A program made the translations under genes and the position numbers. From Capitulum mitella (Eukaryota > Arthropoda > Thecostraca > Pollicipedomorpha > Pollicipedidae), in the NCBI GenBank assembly GCA_030062745.1, contig CP099843.1, positions 4,713,001-4,777,000 of the forward strand: a stretch of 64,000 nucleotides of DNA, read 5' to 3'. This document shows, piece by piece, positions 39,197 through 50,550 of the stretch (the stretch's first letter is position 1; each line of letters starts with the position of its first letter). The notes beneath the pieces were generated by a model that saw only the letters and a program-made list of their open reading frames with translations, had not been told where the DNA came from and did no database searches.

Positions 39197-42056
39197 TTCA
39201 ATGGACATCCAAGTTTTGCTGTCCCTAGCGTATTTTGTTGTGAAGGCCATTTGACCTCGTGTGCGAAAGTTTGCTGAATACCCGCTCACTAAGCAGACTG
39301 GCTCGATCTTATTGAGCACCAGTAAATTAACGTTGCCATTTTACTAATTTTATCGCCTGTGTTGTTTTAATTGCATTAAAGTTCATGGCTTTGTTCATTA
39401 TTTATGAGCGAAACAACACAGATGATCACCCGAAACCGGATTACATTTAACGCCTGAATTTGGCGGCATTGACGATCGTGGGACGTCAAGAATTTCCGGG
39501 AACTGGGTGCTTTCTGCTCGTGCCAATCCAATGCTTTTTAGCTCCCTGACCGGTGCGGGGGTGCTTCAGATAACTGGAGGGCAGGGGGGAGGTGGGTGCG
39601 TGGCCAAAAGTTGCCCATGCTTATATTCGAGACATCATTTGCCTAGCGTGGGGTAAACAGTAAGGGTGATCGGTGGGCAAACCCACATCCGTTTTGACGA
39701 GCAAAGGATGATCACTGCAGGCAGTTTGCATGTCTGCTTTTAGTTTACTTTCCAAAAGCGGACCAGAGATCGATTTATCACAGAACGCGGTTCTGTTGTC
39801 AGCTCACCAGCATGAGTGGAAAATGCGTTGGGGGGTATGGCCTTCACCACGCCAGACCTCAAAATTTGTGACATGCATTAAAATGGCTTGCCACACCAAG
39901 TTTTAACAGTGAGTGTTTCCAAAATTGGGAACACTTGGAAGAGAACTATCGACACCCCGAGGTTTTACTTTTTGCAAAACTATGAAATATAGGAGAAAAA
40001 AATAAATTACGCAGCAGAAACATATAGATTAACGAGCAGTGCCATAGAGCACTCCATTCCAGTGTTTTTAAGGGCATTTCTGTCCCAAAAGCACCGAACG
40101 AGGCCTCAAAAAAGCTTGCACCTTGCGAAAAGGCAGTTTTTAAGTTTTTCTATCGGAATCGAAAATGAAGTGTTTGAAATCGGATGAGAAAATAATAGAG
40201 GGGGGGGGGGACGAGAATGAAGATCTGGGAGTGACCAGGCTAACCTTTGCTACGCCAACTTTCAAAGCAAGTCTCCCACCTCTGCTGACAAGGCTATTCT
40301 TCGAAAACACTGTCAGTTGTCATGAAACAATCATGTCGGCACAGACGACATTCTTATCAACCGACGATCAGAGGTTTGGACTATTGGTTGGCTGTGATTT
40401 TAGTTTGATTCCGGAACCCTTGTAGCCAAATGTACATATGGACGATGTAAACCCTCCCCATCTCGATTCAGCATTGCGACATAAGTGGAGTGTGTGGCCA
40501 AAGGGTCTCCATTTGCGGTATCTTGGAATCAGTGGGCCCCGTAAGGTGAGGTGGTCTCAGGGGCTGCTTGTAAACTTGTAGCGATATTTTTGGCACTTTT
40601 GTAGATGTCAACTGGATGTCAGCTTTGTAGATGTCCCACCTTCAGTCGAACACCCATTTGCTCTGGGACCGTTTGTGCGTTTGATGAGTCTGATTTGATG
40701 AGGGCAAGGCGGACACAACCCGCCCTTTCTTGAGACGCATAAAGGCTTTGATGAGAAGTGATAATTGCTTTTCATGGGTTTTTTTTCTCAGTAAGGCATA
40801 AGATGTTCGGCATTGTGTAGGCCATTTCTTTGTACGTTATTTTTTATTGAGACCCTGTGAAATGTTCTTTACGTCCTGGTTCTCCCAGGTTTCTCGAGAA
40901 TCCCAGAATTTAGTAGAGAAGGGAATCGGCATGTGTATCAAATAGTTCGCACGCGTCGTTTTATCAAGTCAAGTGACCACACAAAAACAATTTTCGGTGT
41001 AGTTTCAAAACAGTGGCTAAAAACGCAAGTATTTTGTCAGTCTCTGGCTCAGTAGCAAAGACTGCCCACCAAAAGCAGTTTCTGGTATAATTGCAAAAAA
41101 GTATCGGCAAGACGAACAGCAAGGCAGGCCAGCAGTCTTTTTCAAAACTTGGTAATACCAGATAATGTCGGCCTATGGTATCGATATGTTCCTCTTAGGC
41201 GTTGTGTCCTGTTGATCTCACCAGGCACCTAGCTTGAGTGTGTCGTCACTTGCTTGCTGGGGTAAACGTTCCCGCCCAATGACTCCGCAACCAGTACGCT
41301 GACGTGACAGATTCAAGCGGTAATCGATTGCCCTTTATTGCGCAGGCCAAGGCATATAGTATTTTTTACCTCAAGATCATCCTCAGGTCACAAGTCACGC
41401 CAAAAGTCAATGTTTGACCTGTTTGGGCATGCGGTCTTTGCGTGCAAATGGGAAATTATGGACGTCCTAAAGCCGAAACACATGAAGGTAGGCATAAGAT
41501 ACCGATATACTTATACCTGAAGTAAATAGTGAAAAACATGAAGCCAGACCATGCGATACCAAGACGTCAGTTATGTGCTAGTTGTAAGCATGTCTGATAT
41601 GACGCATAAAATTTCATGTACTCCATAGCATTTCATCACATTCCGCTAGGTACTTATGTTTGCACAAGGAAGCCTTAAGGAGATAACGCAGTCGGTATCA
41701 TATGGGATAAACTGACTCAGTATTTGAAAAAAATATCAATTAGGTACCTTTGCTATATGATGACCTGAGTGAAGTCAGTGCCGGCCTCTTTATCATTGTA
41801 CCAATGAGCATGAAGCAAACGCAAAAAACGCATAAATCACGAAATAGTGCCATTTTTACCGGACGTTTTGACGGCGCCAGATGGCTTTCATAATTTCAAC
41901 AAAAAATGTACACAACTCATACATGTAGAGCTACCGAAAAGTTGGCAACGTCATACCGTTTAGTCTTATACTGTTGAGAAAAAGTGCTGTCGTCTGTCTA
42001 TGTATCTAGTAAAAGTCTATCGATCCCCTCCTTACCATCCCTCCTCTGCCCAGGAA

Positions 42057-42086
42057 ATGGCGGGTGATAGTGGGTTTGTTCCTCTG
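42057..42086 (+). CDS. bHLH gene, putative first coding exon
   Basis: Encodes MAGDSGFVPL. A strong polypyrimidine acceptor ends CTGCCCAG at 42053, and the donor is CTCTG followed by GTAAAG. The exon ends in phase 0, matching the next exon. Because an acceptor lies just upstream, at least one 5' exon exists. GAA before the ATG is also open, so the start is not certain. Confidence 0.5.
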
Positions 42087-45000
42087 GTAAAGGTCCATTT
42101 GTTGAGACGTCTCTCCAGTGACCCAATAGAACTAAGTCCTAGTACTTGGGATGTGAAGAGCTCGGGCTCTGGTAAAAGGCCGGGTCCTTGGACTTACGCT
42201 CCTGTGGGGTCTTCGACTTCCTTCCACAAACCCTCAGTAGCAGTCGCTTGCCTGTTCACATAGATGTTAGTTATAGGCGCCTCTATGGTTCTATGAATGA
42301 AACGAGAACGTGCCGAAAAACGAAGATATAAAGTAATGTAGCATCATTGGCAATGAAATGTTCTATTTCTAACCGACATAATTGCATATGAACGTGGTAT
42401 GGTGTGGCACTGTAGATTGAAGTCTTTTGAAGATTGACTGAATTGAATTCCGTTGACTTGATTAAAGATAGAAATAACTGATATTGTAGATCAGACGAGT
42501 AGCACAATGATTGCGCTCATTGGGTATTGAATAATTGTAAAAACATCTCATGGGACGGTTGATCAACGGAGTCACTGGCGAACTGCTCTTTAAACCTTTT
42601 TTTCTACAGGAGATGATTCCCGATCATCAGGAATCCCCATCGGCAGATCCACTGGGATCAAGTAGCAGCATCGCTGTGGATCATCCTAGTATGAGTGACT
42701 ATCTCGAGTTTATGAAGGACATCCCGAGACGGAATACTGACGGGTACGATGAAGATGGTGTCCATTTAAGCTCTTGCTGATGAGACTCGGACGTGTTGAA
42801 CCTACCGGATCTCTTGGGTCTCTTACCTTTGGATTAAGGCAGGCCACAAACCTGAAGGAATTTAAATTGTTCCTTCTATTACATGCACCCTGAAGTATGT
42901 AGCCTTTCTGCTTCTAGATTCAAGGGTTGACAAAACTTTCTGATTAACTGGCGCAACACCATTTCATCCATTTTGTGATGAAGGATAAAGGTTTGCAAGA
43001 AGTAGTCTGAAATGCGCTGTGTTTGGAGAGTGATGCGTTATTCCAAGAGGGTTTTATCTATTACAAGCTTCGTTTTTAGAGATGTTGCATTGACTGTTTG
43101 TTTTTTTCAGGGGTCCCGATGAAAAGAGTGCTTACTCTTTGCCGGAAGGGGAACGGCTCCCTCCTGTCCGGAGCTCCTGATAATAGAGACAGGATTGAGG
43201 CTCCGGCAAGTGACCAGCTTAATACGTCTGTGGTAGGTGTTCTCGTTTCTTTGTTTTTGGTACTGTTAATTTGTTTTGAATCAAGTTATGGCTTGGCTGT
43301 AATGAACCGAAGTAAAAAGGCATGTCGTTGGCTTCGAACAGACCAGCTGCCTGCTAGTGGGATTCATCTTGCTTGGTTGCTGCATTGCTAGGGTACAGAA
43401 GTGTTGGTTCTTATATTGCTTAAAGGCTATTTTTGACATGTTTCGTATTTAAGTTTCCTTGGATGCGGGATGTAGCCAAAAGTTTGCCGAAGAAGGGGCC
43501 AGGAAGAACCCAACCACCCCTCAAATCCGAAAACTGTCGGCTTTCGGCATTAGTGTTCGAGTTTGGGCTCCTTATTAATTTTCGTTCTTGGTGCGTAAAA
43601 TAGCGTTAAATTTTCAGACTCAAGAGGGCGATGGTCCCCTTGACCCCGCTATGACCACGTCTTTGGTTAAAGATGAGGTGAAAACGTGCATGGAAAACTC
43701 CGTTTGTGTCGTTCCCATTTCACTGATTTTTGGTCGTTTTCTGTTCAGGTATTTTTACAATATCGAAAAGGAGTATTAGGATTTAAGAATGTGAAAGGTA
43801 CTAAGAAAGATAAAGGTATATCGCTACTAACCGACTGAAAAAAAACTAAAAAGATGAAACCCAAACTTTAAAGGTCCGCGTCTAAGAGGCTTTTACACGC
43901 TCACCGTTCGATTGGAACAAAACTTCTGTTCTAGTAAGAAATAAATCCATATGCAGTGTTCGTGTGACGGATTGCGCTTATTTGCGTTGTAGACGGAACA
44001 GAAGCTATGAATGATGCATGTTTTTACATCAAAATGCTTGACGTGAACAAGCAATGGAAACAACACTCCATAATTTTTCCCTCTACTTCCTTCCCATCGT
44101 TTCCGTTGTCTGTGTTTTCCGCATGTATTCATGAACTCACATTTGTCCTCGCTGTGTTTGATTCGGCGCAGCAGGGCAGCTATAGCCAGGGCTTTGGAGC
44201 AACTATATACCGCCCTGCTATGTCGCAACATCCTGACACTCCGCATCCCAGCATCTCCGTGCCGCGATACAGCACCCGGTCTGGCGTCGCCTACCCCCAG
44301 TATGATACCTGGTCATCGCCGTTCAACCAGGTGAGAATGAGTCTTTCTGGGGTGATAGTTTTTTTTTTTTAATGATAAATTTAGGTGAAGCTTGTTAAAT
44401 TACGTTGGACAAAAGTTTGGTCGACGGTTACGCTTGCAAATGACTAATAAGCAGCTATGACCTAAAATGCCTGTGCGTGTACCCTATATCACGACAGCCG
44501 AAATGGGATTTTAGAAATAGAGTAAATATAAATTATTAGAAGCGTTCTCGGACACCATGTAACACACTCAAATTCATTTCATGTGACTGTAACGTCATTG
44601 GAGGTCATTTCAGGTCAGAGGTCGTAAGTTGACCTGATGAACATGAGACCATGACAGTTCGCCTTTTTCATTTCCCTAACACCGCTTATGCTAACATTAT
44701 ACAAACAGTACAATATGATTTGTTTTTCCTCAGCATAACATGACAAGTAAAGCTAAAAAGGCGTTTTTAACTTTTTTGTTAATCCATTTTTTGGAAAACG
44801 AATCCTCCCATTTTCGAAACCCGGTGAATGCCTATGAATTTTCTCAAAGCTTCAGACTTATGGAGCAGTGGTAAAAGTTTCATCCATACAAGCTCACGAT
44901 TAATGCCACTTTCATCGAAGTCGGTCTGTAAACAGTAGAACTATGGCAAGCCCAACAATATCCCCCATTTTGACCTTTGCGCCCCCGTATCCACCCCTTT

Positions 45001-48000
45001 CAAAATTCTGAAAACTTCTTATTATGAAAATGTAGTTCGTCATGGCAAATCGATTGCCATTTGTTGTGATGAAATCGGATGTGTAGTTCTCGAGATCTGG
45101 GGGGAGGCGAATCGCCCTCCCCCCTGCCGGGAATCGGCTAACCGTCTCATCCTCCGGAAGTAGGGTTAAGTGGCACCGTCGGGCTCGCCAACTCGGCGGA
45201 CAGATTATGGTGTAGATTTCGAAGTGATTCGTGGCGCGTGGCACGTGCCGCGTGACGCGACCCGGGCCGCCACAGAATTTAGTTAATCGCGGGTACAGGT
45301 CAAACGGCGGGTGCTGTTGACTCAAGACTTCGTCACAACATGGGCACCACTCACGGGTACCCGCCGCTGTGGTCGGCACCCACGTGCAATCCACGTGGCG
45401 ATCCACATGCACGTGTTTCGATTTGGACTCGGTGGCTTTCGAGTAACGGACACATAGGCGTCTAAAATTTGGTGGGTCAGTGGACCAGTACTAATGGTTC
45501 TGCGGTGCCCCATATGATGGACAGGGTGCAAGGCGTCACCTGCAGCGCGCGTGCGCCTCTTTTACACCCCTGTGTTTCTTACGAGCCTATTGCCGGGACG
45601 CAAACGATGCAGTTTATTGCGGTGACGGCTGGGAAAGGTGGACGGGCAGCTGGCCGATCACTTTCAATGGATTCAGGCGGAAACGGAGATGCAACTTGTA
45701 CATGAAGCGCGAGGTGCTCAAGATTAATACCTCTCCATTGCCGCAAAACTGCTTCTGCTGGAATGCTGACGAGTGATGGGCATTGTGAAAAAATCGACTG
45801 CCACGTGATACGTAGGAGTCGATACATGTAGCTGTTTTATCAGTATCAATAGCGTCAGGTTGAATTCTTGGAGAGCCCACTGGATGACGGGGTACAGGAT
45901 TCTTGGACATCTTTGTAGTTGTTGGCCTGTATACCGTATAGCGTGGCTTGTAGCTAGCTAGCCGTCGATTGGGATGGTTCTTGTCTCTGCTTCCTTGGCC
46001 GTGTGGGTGTTTAAGGAACCTCGGAACGGCAAATGGCAATCCGTATACGGTGTGCTGAAATTGCATCCATCCGTAAACGGCATCTGCTCGTGTGTTGATT
46101 TACCGATTACCAGGACAGCGATCACTGCTTGCGCGTCGCCGTTAATACTGGCGCAGTCTGGCGGTGTTCTGATCGCCTTGTATGACATCCCCAGGATGGC
46201 GGCGGCATGGCGCTGAACAGCAGCGGCGAGGAGAACAAGATGAGCTCGCCGGAGGAGTTTGCGCGCCTGCCGGAGGGCGCTGGCCCGTCGTCGGCCGGCT
46301 ACTTCAACGGCGCTTCGCCGGGCTTCCGTCCCGTGCCGCACCAGCTGGGCGGCATCATCGGACCGCTCGACAGCATCGGCTGCATGCCGGTCTGCCCCGG
46401 TGCGTGGCGCCAAATGAGCCGGTGAATTGAAAATAGCGTGTTCACCGTCTTTATGATGGACCAAACATCAAGCAACGCAGAATGGACCTGATGGATGACG
46501 CTGCACGTGGTGATAGAGCTACACATGTTGAAAGTTACTGATTAAAATGCAACATAATCAAGGTATATTCGTGGTACTTTTTATGACGTTTGAGCGGTCG
46601 GCCACGCTTTTGGTGGTCGCATCAATTCCTTGCATCAATGGCATCAATTCTTTTGCATCGCTGCAGTTATTTAAAGAGCTAGATTGAAGGAAACGTCACA
46701 GTAGGCCAACTTCTACAAACCCTATTCAGATTTCGCCACGGGTCTGCGTTCTTTGTAGGTCGCGAGACTCACAACGAAAAGGAGCGCAAACGCCGCTACC
46801 GTATCAAGAATGCTTGCTCGCTTCTTAAAGATCTGGTGCCTGGTCTCAGCGACAAAACAGATAAGGTGAGAGAACGTGTTTATTTCCGAATAAGATTTCA
46901 AAGCCTCGTATTCAACTGAGGCAAGGATAGACATTGCCAAGCAATGTTGGAAAACTGGTTTTTGTTCATGGTGTCCAGGAGTATAATTGTTGTTTTGGAG
47001 TACAAAATTTCTTAAAGAGTAAAACTAGTACTTGGCATTCCTGGTACAAGCCAGTTATGATATTGTACCTGTGTCTTACTGATTGGAAGGCGAGTCATGT
47101 GCCTGTAGAGTTAGAAATTTATCGGCATGGTTATAATGTGACAGGTGTACCTCAGGACCATCCACGGACCCCCTTGTGACACGCTGGCCAGGCGCGTTAC
47201 ATGGCGAAGGGTCTTGATCAACAGACGCCACCTCCGGGTGTAGCAACATTTATTCTTCAACGGCCTGCCACACGGTAGTTACTAGCAGCCGGGGTAGGGA
47301 ATGAATGTTCGTCCTCCGTAGAACAGTGTTGGCACCCCGCACGAAGGAGAAAAGATAACTGATCTTTTGGATCCCGTAAATTCACAAATTACAAGTTACG
47401 GCTGAAGAAATGTACAAGCAGCTTTGACATTCATAACGAAAGGTTCAATTAAAGACACTCACAGTCACAGTGCCTACATTTACGCAGGGGAAACCCCACC
47501 ACCAAAATCTCGAGACCCTCTTAGGCCCGATACCCACATGACTTACCCCAAAGAAGCCCCGATGTGAAGTGCCCTGATAGCCGGGATTCTACCGCGGACA
47601 GGACACCGCCTGGCGGCCGCATTGCCGGGACACCGCCGTTGCCGTCCCCTGGTGGCCACACTGGCCGTGGCTTTCACTCCTCCTAGCGGCGGTAACGACG
47701 GCGCTCCAGCGCTTTCGGCCGTACGAAGCCGCTCACGGCACCGTGGCCGGATCAGCTTTACAATAATATTGCTTTTTGGTACAGACACAAGATCAAACCT
47801 TCAGGGTATAAATGTTTTCTTTCGTAGCACACATTTTTTGGTGTTCATGAATATTAACCCGATTCCCGGCAGGGGGGTGGCTGGATCCGCCCCCCCCCTC
47901 AGGTTTTTGCTTGCCAATTCCAGGCTTTTTAACGCAGCTTCACGAAGCTTGGTGACTTTTCCTAGGTATTCTTCCTGTGCGCTGTGACAAAATTTCACAG

Positions 48001-49576
48001 TTCTACTTTGCTCAGGAGCGAAGTCGGGTAACGTTTTTGGGAGGCACCTCAGGCCATTTTTGGCCTTGTTGAGGGTAAAATAAAAATGTCTGCCAAAAAC
48101 AGAGTTTTTAAGGTAGAACTTAAAACTTTATATGGATGTATAGCTAAATAGTTGGGCAATTTGCACACAAAAGTTTGTTTATCTGAGGTCACTTTACAAG
48201 GTCAGGTCAAGGTCAAAATTTGAAATTTGTTTTTTTTGCAATGATTTCGGCGCCGTTTTTTCAAATGCCAAACCCGGAATATATATGACGTCGAAGGGTG
48301 CCCTCTACTTGTGTACCAACTTTCAGCTTGATACCAGGTCGGGTCACGGAGCTATGAACTAAAATGTCATTGCGCGTACCCTATATCGCAATAGACATAA
48401 AATGAAATTTTTGGAATACAGTAAATTCAAATGATTGAAAACGTTTACAGATAATATCAAATGCACACGAGATCATTCCAGGTGACCCCAAGGTCACTGA
48501 AGGTCATTTAAGGTCAAAGGTCACAAGTTGATCTGAAGAACGTGTGACCATGACAGTTCCCACTTTTTCACTGACACCCTGGCACCGCCTGTGCTAACAT
48601 TATACAAACATTGTAATGCGATTTTTACTTCTTTAGCATAGCATGACTATCAGAAGCCAAAAAAGTGTTTTTTGCCTTTTTTGTTCATTCAGTTGTTAGA
48701 AAACTAATCCTATTTTTGAAACCCTGTGAACGCCCATGAATTTTCTCAAAATTTCAGATTTGTGGACCCATGGTAAAAGTCCCATCCATAATCTCTCGAT
48801 TCATGCCAGTTTCATTGAAATCGGTTCATAAACAACGGAGTTATAAGAAGTCCAAAAGAACCCCCCATTTTGACATTTTTGCAACCTGTATCCCCAAATT
48901 TCGAAATTTTGAAAATTTCTTTTTATAAAAATGTAGTTCACGTCACGGCAAATCGATTACCGTTTGTTGCAATGAAATCGGACGAATAGTTCTCGAGATC
49001 TCGGAAGGGGGGCCGAATCCGCCCTCCTGCCGGGAATCGACCATACCGTCTAGCCCTCCGGGAATAGGGTTAAACAACACTTTTTCCAACCCTGTTGCAG
49101 TTAAAAATTTTTCAGTATGGCTATGATAATGCTTTTTGATGGAGGTACAAGATGAAACCTGGAGTATAAATGTTTTTGGAGCACATTTTCTGGTGTTCTT
49201 CAACACCAAAAAGCAAAGCCTTTTCGGACATTGTTGCCAAGTGATTTCGGTAGACGATTACCATTGCGCCCCACTTATCGATCCTCACGGCACCGGGATT
49301 CGCCAGTCTGGTTGGATATGGTGATCTAACATTCGCACTGGCATCTCACTTCCGTCAAAAAGAAAACTTTACATTGCAGTAGCCAGAACCAAAAGCGGTT
49401 GCCAGCCTGGTGTCCACTTTCTCGTTAACATACGAGAAATACATTATATACGTTGTATCTCGTATACGTTGCAGGCCACCGTTCTGGAGTACACCGTGCA
49501 GTATTTGATCCATCTGAAGAAACACGTAGGTCGGCAGTTCGACAAGGACTTCATGGAGAAATACAGCCCGTATTAA
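42057..49576 (+). CDS. TCFL5/SOHLH-type bHLH transcription factor
   Basis: Eight coding exons join with matching phases: 42057-42086, 42610-42757, 43111-43232, 43618-43677, 44172-44330, 46195-46399, 46759-46865 and 49475-49576 (933 nt, 310 residues, stop TAA). Residues 1-241 look disordered and Ser/Pro/Gly-rich (for example YPQYDTWSSPFNQ). The bHLH occupies about residues 245-294: basic region THNEKERKRRYRIKN with His246, Glu250 and Arg254, the E-box-binding triad of CACGTG-type bHLH proteins; helix 1 ACSLLKDLVPGL; loop SDKTDK; helix 2 ATVLEYTVQYLIHLKKH. The tail FDKDFMEKYSPY follows. HNxxER plus a TDKAT-type loop and a bHLH at the very C-terminus match TCFL5 and SOHLH, which in vertebrates act in germ cells. 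The upstream exon or exons are unknown; the first ATG could be internal. Confidence 0.8.
42610..42757 (+). CDS. bHLH gene, exon 2
   Basis: The acceptor is TTTTTTCTACAG. It encodes EMIPDHQESPSADPLG, SMSDYLEFMKDIPRR and ends DGYDEDG. The donor GATG followed by GTGTCC is non-consensus but is the one that keeps phase 1 and an open frame into exon 3; the GTACGA alternative leads to a stop. Confidence 0.65.
43111..43232 (+). CDS. bHLH gene, exon 3
   Basis: The acceptor TTTTTTTCAG is followed by GG completing a codon. It encodes VPMKRVLTLCRKGNGS and DNRDRIEAPASDQLNTSV, and the donor is GTG followed by GTAGGT. Only this frame stays open. Confidence 0.65.
43618..43677 (+). CDS. bHLH gene, exon 4
   Basis: Exactly 20 codons (TQEGDGPLDPAMTTSLVKDE) between acceptor ATTTTCAG and donor GAG followed by GTGAAA, phase 0 on both sides. 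Confidence 0.65.
44172..44330 (+). CDS. bHLH gene, exon 5
   Basis: Acceptor GGCGCAG, with a second in-frame CAG three bases on (NAGNAG type), so one glutamine may be alternatively included. It encodes QGSYSQGFGATIYRPAMS, SVPRYSTRSGVAYPQYDT and ends SSPFNQ. The donor is CAG followed by GTGAGA. Phase 0 on both sides. Confidence 0.72.
44450..45169. mobile_element. TTAA-ended (piggyBac-like) element, copy 2, in bHLH gene intron 5
   Basis: Aligns by eye with copies 1 and 3 (CGTGTACCCTATATC, GCTAACATTATACAAAC, ATCGATTGCCATTTG) and ends GTAGGGTTAA. It is truncated on the left. It keeps AGGTCA half-sites with spacings of 4 and 1, the last half-site changed to AGGTCG. Confidence 0.65.
46195..46399 (+). 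CDS. bHLH gene, exon 6
   Basis: The acceptor is ACATCCCCAG and the donor CCCCG followed by GTGCGT, phase 0 in and phase 1 out. It encodes DGGGMALNSSGEENKMSS, GYFNGASPGFRPVPHQLG and PLDSIGCMPVCP. It is much more GC-rich than its AT-rich surroundings, as expected for a real exon here. Confidence 0.75.
46759..46865 (+). CDS. bHLH gene, exon 7: basic region, helix 1 and loop
   Basis: The acceptor TTCTTTGTAG completes a glycine codon, then RETHNEKERKRRYRIKN and ACSLLKDLVPGLSDKTDK follow, with donor AAG followed by GTGAGA. It contains the His-x3-Glu-x3-Arg E-box contact set. Confidence 0.85.
46955..47155. repeat. Single arm of the 56296-type foldback family
   Basis: Shares with 56301-56500 the ordered blocks TTTTGGAGTACAAAATTT, TTGTACCTG or CATACCTG, GTTAGAAATT and ATGGTTATAATGT. 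Related short fragments lie at 47765-47850 and 49120-49215. Confidence 0.6.
47854..49073. mobile_element. TTAA-ended (piggyBac-like) element, copy 3, near full length, in bHLH gene intron 7
   Basis: The left end is TTAACCCGATTCCCGGCAGG and the right end CCTCCGGGAATAGGGTTAA, so both ends are TTAA followed by CCC and ATTCCCGG in inverted order. TTAA target plus CCC is the known terminus style of piggyBac. The element is 1.2 kb with no transposase. It contains AGGTCA direct repeats spaced 4, 4 and 1. Confidence 0.65.
49475..49576 (+). CDS. bHLH gene, last exon: helix 2 and C-terminus
   Basis: The acceptor CGTTGCAG enters in phase 0. It encodes ATVLEYTVQYLIHLKKH and FDKDFMEKYSPY before TAA. The intron before it (2.6 kb) splits the bHLH between loop and helix 2. 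Confidence 0.85.
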   Translation, partial: ATVLEYTVQYLIHLKKHVGRQFDKDFMEKYSPY

Positions 49577-49873
49577 TCCGGCCGCTACGACCAGGCTGCC
49601 ATCCGACCGGCCAGACTGCATGCCGGGTATGTTCCCGGGAGCTGATGAATATACGCATTGAATTGGACACGTTGTACGACAGTTTAAACATGATGTGGAC
49701 TTGAGGCGTTTCGTCTGTTTTGAATGACGCATGAAACTTGTGTCCTGACGTGATTCTGTCGAAAGTGTGAATGCATGTTCGCACGCGACAGCTTGTTGAA
49801 GGGTGGCTGGCTCAAGTCGAGCTTGACATTTGTCGCTCTTGCTTTGCAAGTGTCTGACGTCATCAGTGATAAA

Positions 49874-49879
49874 AATAAA
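49874..49879 (+). terminator. Candidate poly(A) signal of the bHLH gene
   Basis: AATAAA about 300 bases after the stop codon and before the convergent RAD51AP1 3' end. Confidence 0.4.
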
Positions 49880-49899
49880 ATAAGTCTTCTGGTGAAGTT

Positions 49900-50422
49900 C
49901 TATTGGATAAAAGAGCGTCGGGTTCCGTACTCTCTTTCACACTGATGAATCTCTTTCCCCATCCACGCGAGGTATCAGTATGTGCCAACACCACGTACAC
50001 CAGAGATCACTGTCTACATTTTTGCGTGGGAATGGACAAGCACGTGATGCATGGGCAAGGAGACTGGGCAACGGGCGTGAGTGCTGGACCGTTTTATGTA
50101 CCATTTATGTTTATGTACCAAAATACCAAACGAAAAATAAAAAGACAGATTTTAGGAAGGAAATAAAATTTGGCTGATCAAACCGCACGGACATTCCATT
50201 GACATACAATAAACAAAATACGACGGTACACGGGGAAAGCAAAGGGCCATGCCTCACATTTTCCTCGCACCAACGCACACGCAGTACCCAGGCGCGCAAA
50301 ACGGGCACTCAGTGACACGACGAGCGGAAATCGTGCACATCAGCTCCGCGTCAAACGGCAGTGTGTGACACCCACGGTCCGTCGGCCGCCGGCTGCCTGC
50401 CCTCCATTTCCGGTCCGGCCGG
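49900..50422. other. Intergenic strip between convergent 3' ends
   Basis: Holds the 3' UTRs of the plus-strand bHLH gene and the minus-strand RAD51AP1 gene. Apart from the AATAAA at 49874 no clear signal was seen; no AATAAA on the minus strand was found in the first few hundred bases after the RAD51AP1 stop. Confidence 0.4.
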
Positions 50423-50550
50423 CTACGTCACGGGCCGGGCAGACGGATGCAGCGGCTTGAGGCGCACATTTCGGGAGAGGCCGAGACGCAGCCCGCCTCC
50501 CGACGGCGACAGCAGCTTCTTTTCAGACGGGGCCGCCTCCGAAACTCGGC
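50423..50550 (-). CDS. RAD51AP1: RAD51AP1 last exon: RAD51-binding C-terminus
   Basis: The acceptor CCACTTTCAG enters in phase 1. It encodes VSEAAPSEKKLLSPS, then GGGLRLGLSRNVRLKPLHP, SARPVT and TAG. The LRLGLSR and KPLHP blocks are the most conserved part of the family. Confidence 0.88.

Noticed and set aside
43111-43182. Alternative frame of bHLH exon 3 (GPDEKSAYSLPEGERLPPVRSS)
   Set aside because: It looks protein-like but ends in TGA TAA within the exon and does not meet a splice donor; the other frame stays open to a GTAGGT donor.
44912-45412. 166-codon minus-strand frame with a Cys-rich start
   Set aside because: It overlaps the TTAA element copy in a bHLH intron and shows no recognisable family.
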